Positions 32,708 through 40,887 of a DNA stretch of 64,000 bases are shown here, piece by piece. The stretch is from contig CAKZXL010000627.1 of NCBI GenBank assembly GCA_937883885.1, positions 1-64,000 of the forward strand, written 5' to 3'. Position 1 is the stretch's first letter; the number at the start of each line of letters is the position of its first letter. The position numbers and the translations under genes were made by a program. The stretch comes from an uncultured Aquincola sp. GTDB taxonomy: Bacteria; Pseudomonadota; Gammaproteobacteria; Burkholderiales; Burkholderiaceae. The notes under the pieces are model-generated. The model searched no databases, was not told the DNA's origin, and saw nothing but the letters and a program-made list of their open reading frames with translations.

Positions 32708-34684
32708 TCAGCCGGATAGGCGTGCCTGCAACTCCGCTACCGCCTCGGGATTGACCAGCGACGACAAGTCCCCCGGGCTGTCTCCACGGTAGACCGCGCG
32801 CACCACGCGCCGCATGATCTTCATGTTGCGCGTCTTGGGCAGGTCGCCCACCAGCATCACCTGCCGCGGGCGGTACGAGGTGCCCATGCCCTTGACCACG
32901 GCTTCGGACAGTTCGCGTTCCAGCGCCGCGTCGGCGGCGACGCCCGGCATCGGCACGCACACGCAGACGATGGCCGACCCCTTGACCTCGTCGGGCACGC
33001 CGATCACAGCCGCTTCCGAAACTTTGCCCGTGCTGGTGAGCAGGGTCTCGATCTCCGAAGGGCCGGTGCGCTTTCCCGAGACCTTGATCGTGTCGTCGCT
33101 GCGGCCGAGGATGTATACGAGTCCGTCTTCGTCGCGCATCGCGAAGTCGCCGTGAACCCACAGGCCGGGCAGGGTGCGCCAGTAGCTGTCGAGGTAGCGC
33201 TCGTCGTCGCGCCACAGGCTCTTGGTGAAGCCGATGTTGGGATTGCGCAGCACGAGTTCGCCCACCTGTCCCGGGCTCACGGGCTTCCCGGCGTCATCGA
33301 CGATGTCCACACCCACGCCCAGGCCGCCCATGCCGAACGAACCCGGGCGCAGCGGGTGGTGTACGGTGCCGGTGAAGTTGCAGCCTCCGACCTCGGTGCC
33401 GCCGACGATGTTCAGGAACGGCAGTTGGCCCTTGCAGACATGCTCGAAGAACCAGCGCCAAGGCGCTTCGGTCCAAGCCTCGCCGCCGGAGACGGTGATG
33501 CGCAGCGACGAGAGGTCGTAACGTCCGACCTCCTGGTCGCCGTGGCGCATCAGACCGCGGATCAGCGTGGGTGCCACGCCAAGGTAGGTGACCTTGTGGT
33601 CCTGCAGCAGCCGCCAGAAGCGGCCGGTGTCGGGATAGTCGGGCGTGCCTTCGGCCACCAGCAGGCTGCCGCCGAAGTAGCTGGGGATGCAGGCGCACAT
33701 CGCGCCCACCATCCAGCCCATGTCGCTCATGAAGAAGAAGCGGTCGCTCGAACGGAAGTCGCCGCAGATGTGCATGTCGCGCGTGACCATCGAGCCGAGG
33801 AAGCCCACGTGCGTCCACACGCAGCCCTTGGGCTTGCCGGTGGTGCCCGAGGTGTACAGCAGCACCGCCGGATCGTCGGCGGCCATCTCGGTCGTGGCGC
33901 GCTCGGCGGACTGCTCCGCCACGGCCGCAGCCCAGTCGACATCGCGTCCCGGGGTCATGGGGCAGGGCAGGGCTTTGCCCAGGTGCCGCAGCACCAACAC
34001 GTTCCGGACACTGGGCACCGCTGCCAGCGCCTCGTCGAGCACCGACTTCATCGCGCCCGGGGTGCCGCGGCGCCAGGTGCCGTCGACGGTGAGCACGACC
34101 TTGGCCTCGCCGTCGTTCAGACGCGCCACCAGCGGCTGCGGCCCGAAGCCGGAGAACAGCGGCATGACGACGGCGCCGATCTTCAGCACGGCAAAGAACG
34201 CGATGAAGGTCTCGGGCAGGTTGGGCATGTACAGGCCCACCCGGTCGCCGCGCTGCACGCCCAGCGCCTCGAGCGCACCGGCTAGCCGGCAGACCCCGGC
34301 GTCGAACTCGCGGTAGCTCAGTTCGCGCCGGGCGTTGGGTGCCGTCGGATCCTCGCTCTCCCAGGCGATGAAGGTGCGATCCCAGGTGGGGGTGCCACGG
34401 TGCCGGTCGATGCAGTTGAGCACGATGTTGGTCGTGCCGCCGACGCACCAGCGCGCCCACTCGATGCCGCGCGAGGTGTCGAGCATGCGCTCGTACGGCT
34501 TGTAGAAGCGGAAATCGCAGAACCCGAACACCTGCTCCATCAGCCAGGCTGGGTCCGCGTCGGCGCGGCTCTGCAGGCTTTGCAGGTCGGGCTGGCCGGT
34601 GTACCGGATGAATGCAGTGAGATTGGAGCCGGCAATCGTCTCCGGCGACGGTATCCAAGCAAACGGTCGTTTGGTAGACTGCAT
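32708..34684 (-). CDS. ACS-family (acetyl-CoA synthetase-like) acyl-CoA synthetase
   Basis: A 658-residue AMP-forming synthetase with an ACAS-type N-terminal region (RGIEWARW, GGTTNIVLNCIDRH), phosphate loop YTSGTTGKPKG at 277-287 and a C-terminal NMKIMRRVVR carrying the adenylation Lys. It resembles AcsA-type and plant AAE17/18-type synthetases rather than acetoacetyl-CoA synthetase, whose WSvdhPeaFW block is missing. It probably activates a short acid released or used by the pathway, for example acetate, propionate or a hydroxy acid. The first codons overlap the palindromic operator at 34659-34674. The ATG is 34682-34684. Confidence 0.85.
   Translation of the reverse strand: MQSTKRPFAWIPSPETIAGSNLTAFIRYTGQPDLQSLQSRADADPAWLMEQVFGFCDFRFYKPYERMLDTSRGIEWARWCVGGTTNIVLNCIDRHRGTPTWDRTFIAWESEDPTAPNARRELSYREFDAGVCRLAGALEALGVQRGDRVGLYMPNLPETFIAFFAVLKIGAVVMPLFSGFGPQPLVARLNDGEAKVVLTVDGTWRRGTPGAMKSVLDEALAAVPSVRNVLVLRHLGKALPCPMTPGRDVDWAAAVAEQSAERATTEMAADDPAVLLYTSGTTGKPKGCVWTHVGFLGSMVTRDMHICGDFRSSDRFFFMSDMGWMVGAMCACIPSYFGGSLLVAEGTPDYPDTGRFWRLLQDHKVTYLGVAPTLIRGLMRHGDQEVGRYDLSSLRITVSGGEAWTEAPWRWFFEHVCKGQLPFLNIVGGTEVGGCNFTGTVHHPLRPGSFGMGGLGVGVDIVDDAGKPVSPGQVGELVLRNPNIGFTKSLWRDDERYLDSYWRTLPGLWVHGDFAMRDEDGLVYILGRSDDTIKVSGKRTGPSEIETLLTSTGKVSEAAVIGVPDEVKGSAIVCVCVPMPGVAADAALERELSEAVVKGMGTSYRPRQVMLVGDLPKTRNMKIMRRVVRAVYRGDSPGDLSSLVNPEAVAELQARLSG
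34659..34674. promoter_or_regulatory. Shared palindromic operator, copy 1
   Basis: GCAAACGGTCGTTTGG matches CCWAAC-N4-GTTWGG at 11 of 12 positions. It lies across codons 4-9 of the minus-strand synthetase gene and about 90 bases upstream of the plus-strand nitroreductase gene. TAGACT (34675-34680) directly follows and could be a plus-strand -10, in which case the operator would cover the promoter spacer. Confidence 0.55.
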
Positions 34685-34764
34685 TCGCGCAAGGTTAACG
34701 CAAGGCGCGTGCGCCGTCCAGCGTGTACACGCCGGTCCCGCGCTGCCCGCCAGGAGAGATCCCG

Positions 34765-35448
34765 ATGCATGTCGACGACGCCATCCGCAGCCGCAAGTCC
34801 GTGCGGCGCTTTCTGCCCACGCCGGTGCCCGTCACGGTGGTGCGCCACATCCTGGAGGTATCGGCGCGCGCGCCCAGCGGCAACAATGTGCAGCCTTGGC
34901 GCGTCTACGCAGTTGCCGGAGAACCGAAGAATCGGCTGTGCAATGCGATCGTGCAGGCCGCCACGACCGACCCCGACCGCCATCAGCCCGAGTACGCGTA
35001 CTATCCAACGCAGTGGGTCGAACCCTATCTTGATCGCCGCCGCCGCTGCGGCTTCGGCCTGTATGCCTCGCTGGGGATCGCACGCGACGACGCCCAGGCG
35101 CGTGAACTGCAGATGCTCCGCAACTACATCTTCTTCGACGCCCCGGTGGGACTGCTCGTCACGCTGGACCGGCGCCTGAACACCGGCAGCTTCATGGACA
35201 TGGGCATGTTCATTCAGAACATCATGGTCGCGGCCCGCGCCCAGGGCCTGCACACCTGTGCGCAAGCCGCGTTCGCCTGGTTCCACAAGATCGTGCGCGA
35301 GCAACTGCCGCTGTCTGAACACGAGATCCTCGCCTGCGGCATCGCGCTTGGCCACGAGGATCCGGCGGCCCCCGAGAACGCCTTCATCACCGAGCGCGCA
35401 CAGCCCGATGAGTTCGCACACTTTGCCGGTTTCGGGGCCGCACGGTGA
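34765..35448 (+). CDS. Nitroreductase-family flavoprotein
   Basis: A 227-residue nitroreductase-fold protein. The FMN phosphate-binding RSRKSVRRF is near the N-terminus and ARAPSGNNVQPW follows, both diagnostic. The family reduces nitro groups, quinones or enones with NAD(P)H, and some members act as dehydrogenases. ATG 34765 has AGGAGA 7 bases upstream; an upstream in-frame ATG at 34723 lacks one. A flavodoxin-like gene follows 47 bases later and could be an electron partner. Its role in the acid catabolic cluster is not evident; reduction of an unsaturated intermediate is one option. Confidence 0.85.
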   Translation: MHVDDAIRSRKSVRRFLPTPVPVTVVRHILEVSARAPSGNNVQPWRVYAVAGEPKNRLCNAIVQAATTDPDRHQPEYAYYPTQWVEPYLDRRRRCGFGLYASLGIARDDAQARELQMLRNYIFFDAPVGLLVTLDRRLNTGSFMDMGMFIQNIMVAARAQGLHTCAQAAFAWFHKIVREQLPLSEHEILACGIALGHEDPAAPENAFITERAQPDEFAHFAGFGAAR

Positions 35449-35495
35449 GGCAGCCGGGGGACGGCTGAAGACGGGCATACTTCGGCGCAACTGCG

Positions 35496-35987
35496 ATGAA
35501 GACGCTGCTGGTCGTCCACCATTCCATGACGGGCGGCACCACCCAGATGGTCGAGGCCGCGATGCACGCGGCGCGCCACGAAGACGGGATCGAGGTCGTC
35601 GCCCGGCGCGCGTTCGATGCCGGTGCGACGGACGTGCTGAGCGCCGATGGCTACCTCTTCGCCACGCCGGAGAATCTGGCCGCCATGTCCGGTGCACTCA
35701 AGGACTTCTTCGACCGAACCTACTATGCCGCGCTCGGCCGCATCAACGGGCGGCCTTACGCCGCCATGGTCTGTGCCGGCACCGACGGCAGCATGGCGGT
35801 GCGGCAGATCGAGCGTGTTGCCACCGGTTGGCGGCTGCGCTCGGTCGCCGAGCCGCTGATCGTGCGCACCGGCGCACAGACTCCCCAGGCCATCCTCGCG
35901 CCCAAGCACATCGCCCCTGCCTCCCTGCGGCAATGTGCCGATCTGGGCCAGGCGCTTGCGGCGGGTCTGGCGTGCGGCGTGTTCTGA
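35496..35987 (+). CDS. Flavodoxin-like FMN protein
   Basis: A 163-residue flavodoxin/NADPH-dependent FMN reductase-fold protein. HHSMTGGTTQMV (8-19) forms the FMN phosphate loop, and ATPENLAAMSGALKDFFDR matches the 50s/60s loop of this fold. It may carry electrons to the adjacent nitroreductase-family protein or act as a small quinone/FMN reductase. No catalytic specificity can be read. It ends 55 bases before the convergent thioesterase; that gap contains the 8-base palindrome GCGATCGC (36016-36023) but no convincing terminator. Confidence 0.8.
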   Translation: MKTLLVVHHSMTGGTTQMVEAAMHAARHEDGIEVVARRAFDAGATDVLSADGYLFATPENLAAMSGALKDFFDRTYYAALGRINGRPYAAMVCAGTDGSMAVRQIERVATGWRLRSVAEPLIVRTGAQTPQAILAPKHIAPASLRQCADLGQALAAGLACGVF

Positions 35988-36042
35988 AGGGGTGTCGGCC
36001 GGCGCGTCGGCGGCTGCGATCGCGGCGACCGAGCCGCGTCGC

Positions 36043-36468
36043 TCAGACCGGACGCACCAATGACCGCGCATAAACCCTGTAGGTGCCGAGCCCGCGCGCG
36101 ATCAGCGGGCCATAGAGGTCGTTGTGCCGCAACTGCACCGACACGTAGGCCACGGTCTTGCCGATGTGGTCGGGCGAGCCGGTGGCGAACAGCACGCCGT
36201 CACGTACGCCCAGCAGGAAGTCGGTCGTCAGCGTGACGGTCACCGACGACATGATGATCTGGCCGTTGGCAGGGACCCGTTGGTCGATCAGAGAGCGGCC
36301 GCCGATAGCGTCCAGCAGCGTGAGGCTCACGCCGCCGTGCAGCACGCCGTGCGGGTTGAGCAGCTCGCGCCGCACCGGCAACCGGAGGTGTGGACGACCA
36401 TCGGCAACGATGGTCTCGTACCCGACCAGTTCCTGGAACGGGCCGTGAACATGTGTCGGTGTCGACAC
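36043..36468 (-). CDS. PaaI-type hot-dog acyl-CoA thioesterase
   Basis: A single hot-dog domain of about 141 residues with NPHGVLHGGVSLTLLDAIGG, the PaaI/YigI-type active-site stretch. It would hydrolyse stalled CoA esters to free CoA. The likely start is GTG 36466-36468, 10 bases after the stop of the upstream binding protein; the frame is open further but would overlap that gene. No clear Shine-Dalgarno is visible, so translation may be coupled to the preceding gene. It is the last gene of the 46-36 kb operon, and such proofreading thioesterases commonly close aromatic and fatty acid operons. Confidence 0.8.
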   Translation of the reverse strand: MSTPTHVHGPFQELVGYETIVADGRPHLRLPVRRELLNPHGVLHGGVSLTLLDAIGGRSLIDQRVPANGQIIMSSVTVTLTTDFLLGVRDGVLFATGSPDHIGKTVAYVSVQLRHNDLYGPLIARGLGTYRVYARSLVRPV

Positions 36469-36478
36469 GGCCGAAGGT

Positions 36479-37687
36479 TCAATCGGTGACCGGGATCGGA
36501 TCGGACACGCGATCGAACTTGCCGCCCTTGGCATCGGAGCGCAGCACGAGCACGCTGCTGGGCGACTGCCTCTGCGTGGCGCTGAAGCTGATCGGCGAGG
36601 TGAGCCCGTCGGTGCGGAAATCTTTCGTCGATTCGAGCTTGTCGACCACGCAGGCGCGCGTCAGCGCCTTGCCGCAGCGGCGAACGGCGTCTTCCATCAG
36701 CAGCGCGCCGACATAGGCGGTGATGGAGTAGCGGTTGAGCTGCTTCTGTTCGTCGGCGCTGAGGTACTTCTGCGTCAACGCGATGAACTTGGCCATGCCG
36801 GGGACCGCCAGGTCGGTCAGTGGCGGCACGTAGTCGGCCACGTAGTAGCCGTCTCCGGCCGGACCCGCGAGCGCCTGCACCGGCGTGAGGTGTGCGGAGT
36901 GGATGGTCAGGAAGGTCACGGGCATCTGGTTCTTCGCCGCCTCCTTCATGAGCATCGAATGCTCGGCCACCACGCCGCCCGACGCGATGAAGGAGGCCCC
37001 GGCCCGCTTCAGGCTCAGCATCTCGGCAGAGAAGTCCTTGGTGCCGCGCTTGAACGAGATCTCGGCCACGCTGTTCAGGCCCAGTGCCTTGACGGCCTTC
37101 TGGTAGCCGCAGCGCACATCCGCGCCGAACTCGTCGTCCTGGTAGACGAGCGAGAACTTCTCCTTCTGCAGGTTCTTGCTCTTGACCAGGTGCGTCATGC
37201 CGGCGGCCAGCTCCTGGCAATAGGTCGGACCGAGGATGAACACCGTCTTGCGCGGCGGCGTGAAGTGCGAGGCCGACACCGCCATGCCGTTGATGGTGGG
37301 GATCTTCTGCTCATCGATGTAGGGCAGCATGGCCTGCATCATCGCAGCGCCCGAGGTGCCCAGCAGGGCGAAGATGTTCTCCACCTCGTTGAGCCGCTTG
37401 ATGCCCTGCAGCGCACGCTGCGGCACATAGCCATCGTCGTCCTGGCGGATCTCGACCTTCCGGCCGTTGATGCCGCCGCGTGCATTGACGTCCTGCTCCC
37501 AGACCTTCAGGGCCAGCATGTGGGCCTTGCCGAGCAGGCTGGGCGGCCCGCTAACCGGCGTGACCGATCCCAGGATGAGCTTGGTGTCGGTGACGCCTGG
37601 TTCCGCGGCCGCAGCGGTGAGGGAATGGGCCGACAGGCCAATGGCCGCGGCAGCGAGCAGGGGACGCAGCGGAAGCGAGGTTTGCAT
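36479..37687 (-). CDS. Periplasmic Liv-type substrate-binding protein 1 (cassette B)
   Basis: A 402-residue type I periplasmic binding protein. A signal peptide spans about residues 1-28, ending in a TAAAA stretch. The mature part begins with TDTKLILGSVTPVSGPPSLLG and contains the PPRKTVFILGPTYCQE and QDDEFGAD segments. It is clearly paralogous to the next gene (37729), with aligned motifs throughout, so the pair arose by tandem duplication. Start ATG 37685-37687; the long open frame upstream is a shadow of the paralogue. Two binding proteins sharing one LivHMGF set would widen the ligand range. Confidence 0.9.
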   Translation of the reverse strand: MQTSLPLRPLLAAAAIGLSAHSLTAAAAEPGVTDTKLILGSVTPVSGPPSLLGKAHMLALKVWEQDVNARGGINGRKVEIRQDDDGYVPQRALQGIKRLNEVENIFALLGTSGAAMMQAMLPYIDEQKIPTINGMAVSASHFTPPRKTVFILGPTYCQELAAGMTHLVKSKNLQKEKFSLVYQDDEFGADVRCGYQKAVKALGLNSVAEISFKRGTKDFSAEMLSLKRAGASFIASGGVVAEHSMLMKEAAKNQMPVTFLTIHSAHLTPVQALAGPAGDGYYVADYVPPLTDLAVPGMAKFIALTQKYLSADEQKQLNRYSITAYVGALLMEDAVRRCGKALTRACVVDKLESTKDFRTDGLTSPISFSATQRQSPSSVLVLRSDAKGGKFDRVSDPIPVTD

Positions 37688-37728
37688 GTGTGTGCGACGA
37701 TGGGTCGATGAAGAGGTGAATCGGGCAA

Positions 37729-38928
37729 TCACTTGTCCGTCAGCCAGTCCGAGGCGCGCTCGAACTTGCCGGCGGCGACGTTGGCTTTGAGCAGGATCGG
37801 ACGGGTGCCGCTCTGCCGGATGCCAGGGCCGAAGCTCAGCGGGGCCATGATGCCGTCGCTGGCGAAATTCTTGGTCTGCTCCAGCTTCTGCACGACGCAG
37901 GCGCGCGTGAGATTCCGTCCGCAGGCCTGCAGGGCCGACTCCAGGAGCATCGCCGCCACGTAGCCGGTCAGCGAGTAGCGGTTCATGGCCCTGACGTCGT
38001 CGGCAGTGAGGTACTTGTAGGCCAAGGCATTGAGCCGGCCGATACCCTGGGTCTCGGTGTCGGTGATCGGCGGCACGTAGTCGGCGATCAGCAGGCCTTC
38101 CGCGGCGATGCCGGCCAGTTGCAGCACCGCACCCAGGTGCGAGGGGTGTGCCGCCAGTCGAACGACGTCCATGCCGTTCTTCTGGATCTCCTTGAGCATG
38201 GTGGCCGTCTCGCTGATGATGCCGCCCACGAGCACGAAGTTCGCGCCGGACTTCTGCACCGCCAGCACCTCGGCGGAGAAGTCCTTCTGGGCGCGCTTGT
38301 AGGGCACGTCGATCGCGCTGCTCAGCCCGGCGGCCTTGAGCGCCGCGTCGTAACCGCACTTGACGTCGGCGCCGAAGTCGTCGTCCTGGTAGATCAGCGC
38401 GAACTTCCCCTCCTGCAGCTTCCGCGTGGCGATCAGGTGTTTCATCGCACCCGTGATTTCCTGGCAGTAGGTGGCGCCGACGTTGAAGACGGTCTTGCGC
38501 GGGGGGGTGAAGTGCGGGCCGGCGACGGCGGCGAAGTTGATCGCCGGGATCTGGTTCTCCTCGATCGTCGGCATCATCGCCATCAAATGCGAGGAGCCCG
38601 ATGTGCCCACCACGGCGAAGACCTTGTCGACGTCGACGAGCTTCTTGATCGCCTGCACCGAGCGTTGCGGCACGTAGCCGTCTTCTTCGATGCGCAGCTC
38701 GACCTTTCTGCCATGGACTCCACCGCGCGCGTTGACGTCCTTCTCCCACACGCGCAGCGCGATGACGCCGGCCTTGCCGATCAGGCTGGGCGGCCCGGTC
38801 TGCGGCAGTACGCTGCCGATGACGAGGCGGTCGTCGAACACGCCGGGATCCGCAGCATGCGCAGCGGCGGTCAGGGCACACAGCGCGGCGGGCAGGAGAG
38901 GGCGCAGGCTGGGAACGATTCTGCTCAT
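37729..38928 (-). CDS. Periplasmic Liv-type substrate-binding protein 2 (cassette B)
   Basis: A 399-residue binding protein with a signal peptide of about 26 residues (LTAAAHA cleavage region) and mature segments LVIGSVLPQTGPPSL, PPRKTVFNVGATYCQE and QDDDFGAD that pair one-to-one with the neighbouring paralogue. Both keep four cysteines in equivalent positions (YCQE, KCGY/RCGY, ACGR/RCGK and TRACVV), suggesting conserved disulfides. Ligand unknown. The gene follows livM by 49 bases; ATG at 38926-38928 with a GGAG about 8 bases upstream. Confidence 0.9.
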   Translation of the reverse strand: MSRIVPSLRPLLPAALCALTAAAHAADPGVFDDRLVIGSVLPQTGPPSLIGKAGVIALRVWEKDVNARGGVHGRKVELRIEEDGYVPQRSVQAIKKLVDVDKVFAVVGTSGSSHLMAMMPTIEENQIPAINFAAVAGPHFTPPRKTVFNVGATYCQEITGAMKHLIATRKLQEGKFALIYQDDDFGADVKCGYDAALKAAGLSSAIDVPYKRAQKDFSAEVLAVQKSGANFVLVGGIISETATMLKEIQKNGMDVVRLAAHPSHLGAVLQLAGIAAEGLLIADYVPPITDTETQGIGRLNALAYKYLTADDVRAMNRYSLTGYVAAMLLESALQACGRNLTRACVVQKLEQTKNFASDGIMAPLSFGPGIRQSGTRPILLKANVAAGKFERASDWLTDK

Positions 38929-38977
38929 GTCGGTCTCCTCATGGTGAGCGGGGCCGCTGCCCCCGTGGGTGACGGCT

Positions 38978-40015
38978 CTAGTAGCGGAACGGCCAATGCG
39001 TCCAGTAGTGCTTCAGGTCGCGCCAACGGCCGATCAGGCCATCGGGCTCGAAGCGCAGGAACAAGACGATGGCCAACCCGTAGACGATGCCCTTGATCTC
39101 GAAGGCGGCGGTGGAGAGTGCCCCCGACCCCAGCGCGCTGAAGAGCAAGCCGAGGCCTTCGTTGAGCACGAAGATGAACACGGCGCCGAGCAGCGCGCCT
39201 GACACCGTGCCCAGGCCGCCGACGATCAGCATCGACAGCGCCTCGATCGACACCAGCAGGCTGAAGCTGTCGACGTTGAGGTAGCGCGTATAGAAGGCCA
39301 GCAACGCGCCGGCCACGCCCGTGTAGAAGGCACTCACCGTGAAGGCGAGCAGGCGCCAGCGCACCAGGTTCACGCCCATCGCGCGCGCGGCGATGTCGTG
39401 CTCGCGGATCGCCATCAGCGCCCTCCCGACGCGGCTGCGTTGCAGGTTCAGCGTGGCAAACACCGCCAGCAGCAGCACCGCCAGAACCACGTAGTAGTAG
39501 CCGCCCTCGGCCGCGAGCGGCCGGCCGAACAGCGCCGGCTGCGGCACTGTCAAGCCTTCGGAGCCGCCGGTCAGTGCGCCGCCGTTGAGGATGAGGTGGT
39601 TGATGATCACCGCGAAGGCCATCGTCGTGATCGCCAGGTACAGGCCCTTCAAGCGCAGCGAGGGCACGCCGACCACCAGGCCCGCGACGGCGGCGCCAAT
39701 GCCGCCGGCCAGGATCGACAGCGGCATCGGCCAGCCGTAGCGGCCGGCAACGATCCCGGCCGCGTAGGCACCCACGGCGAGGAAGCCGGCGTGGCCGAGC
39801 GAGATGAGCCCGGTGGTGCCGGTGAGGATGTTGAGCCCCAACACGCCGACGGCCGTGATCATCATCAGCAGCAGCAGCGAGACGAAGTACTTGCCAATGA
39901 GCAGCGGCGCGAGCGCGATCGCCGCCACCAGCACGATCGACCAGACGATGACCGGTACCGAGTCGGTCAGCACCAGCAACTGGCGATAGTCTTGCTTGAA
40001 GTTTCCGCTGCGCAT
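38978..40015 (-). CDS. livM: ABC transporter permease LivM (cassette B)
   Basis: A 345-residue membrane permease with about ten hydrophobic segments, the coupling loop SRVGRALMAIREHD / ARAMGVNL and IVGGLGTVSGALLGA near the C-terminus. The tail YWTHWPFRY parallels YRLWPFPH of the first LivM. The ATG shares a base with the livH stop, so the two permeases are translated together. Upstream in-frame codons are a shadow of livH. Confidence 0.92.
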   Translation of the reverse strand: MRSGNFKQDYRQLLVLTDSVPVIVWSIVLVAAIALAPLLIGKYFVSLLLLMMITAVGVLGLNILTGTTGLISLGHAGFLAVGAYAAGIVAGRYGWPMPLSILAGGIGAAVAGLVVGVPSLRLKGLYLAITTMAFAVIINHLILNGGALTGGSEGLTVPQPALFGRPLAAEGGYYYVVLAVLLLAVFATLNLQRSRVGRALMAIREHDIAARAMGVNLVRWRLLAFTVSAFYTGVAGALLAFYTRYLNVDSFSLLVSIEALSMLIVGGLGTVSGALLGAVFIFVLNEGLGLLFSALGSGALSTAAFEIKGIVYGLAIVLFLRFEPDGLIGRWRDLKHYWTHWPFRY

Positions 40016-40887
40016 CACACTCGCTCGATCTCGGCTTTGCCGAAGAGGCCGTAAGGACGGACCATGAGAACCACGAGGATCAGCACGAAGCCGGCGATCT
40101 CCTTCAAGCCGCGGCCGATGTAGCCTTCGGAGAGGTTCTCGACCACACCGATCAGCACCCCGCCCAGCGCGGCACCGAACACCGAATCCAGCCCGCCAAG
40201 GATCACCGCCGGGAAGCTGCGCAGCCCGGTGAGCCACATGCCTGGATTGAGGTCGTAGATCACCCCGACGAGCACGCCTGCGATGGCTGCAAGTCCGGCT
40301 GAGAGCGCCCATGACAGCGCAAAGATGCGCTTGACGTTGATGCCCATGAGCAACGCCGTCGTTTGCAGGTTGGCGGTGGCGCGCATCGCGATGCCCGTGC
40401 GCGAGTAGCGGAAGAACACCCAGAGCCCGCCCACGACGCAGGCCGTGATGCCTAGCGCGTACAGCTGCGCCGGAAACACACCGGCCGGCCCGATGCGGAT
40501 GGGCTCGGTGGACAGCCCGGTGGCCAGCGGCATCGGATCGGCGCCCCAGACGAGCACGACCACCGAGCGGATGATCACGGCCAGGCCAATGGTCACCATG
40601 ACGGTGGAGAACACCGGCTGGCCCAGCATCGGGCGGATCAGCAGCACTTCGACCAGCATGCCGATCAGCACCGAAACCACGACCGAGGCCAGCAGAAGCG
40701 CAAAGAAGCCCAGCTTGAACGTGCCCACGAGCGTGAAGCCGATGTAGGCCACCAGCATCATCATCTCGCCCTGGGCGAAGTTCACCACGCCGGTGGCGCG
40801 GAAGATCATCGCGAATCCCATGCCGATGAAGCCGTAGATCAATCCCACGGCCACGCCGGAGACCAGTAATTGAACGAAGTAGTCCAT
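40015..40887 (-). CDS. livH: ABC transporter permease LivH (cassette B)
   Basis: A 290-residue membrane permease beginning at ATG 40885-40887. It has GFAMIFRATGVVNFAQGE in the first part, coupling loop SRTGIAMRATANLQ and VILGGLDSVFGAALGG. It pairs with LivM. The start codon shares a base with the stop of the acyl-CoA synthetase gene, the same junction type as in cassette A. Confidence 0.92.
   Translation of the reverse strand: MDYFVQLLVSGVAVGLIYGFIGMGFAMIFRATGVVNFAQGEMMMLVAYIGFTLVGTFKLGFFALLLASVVVSVLIGMLVEVLLIRPMLGQPVFSTVMVTIGLAVIIRSVVVLVWGADPMPLATGLSTEPIRIGPAGVFPAQLYALGITACVVGGLWVFFRYSRTGIAMRATANLQTTALLMGINVKRIFALSWALSAGLAAIAGVLVGVIYDLNPGMWLTGLRSFPAVILGGLDSVFGAALGGVLIGVVENLSEGYIGRGLKEIAGFVLILVVLMVRPYGLFGKAEIERV

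Noticed and set aside
32708..34684. Annotation as acetoacetyl-CoA synthetase
   Set aside because: The start resembles AacS, but the characteristic WSvdhPeaFW region and following AacS blocks are missing; the N-terminal region fits the AcsA/AAE17-type ACS family better.
36010..36037. GC-rich hairpin as terminator between flavodoxin and thioesterase genes
   Set aside because: Only a 6-base stem with a 16-base loop and no T-run; random pairing is likely at this GC content.
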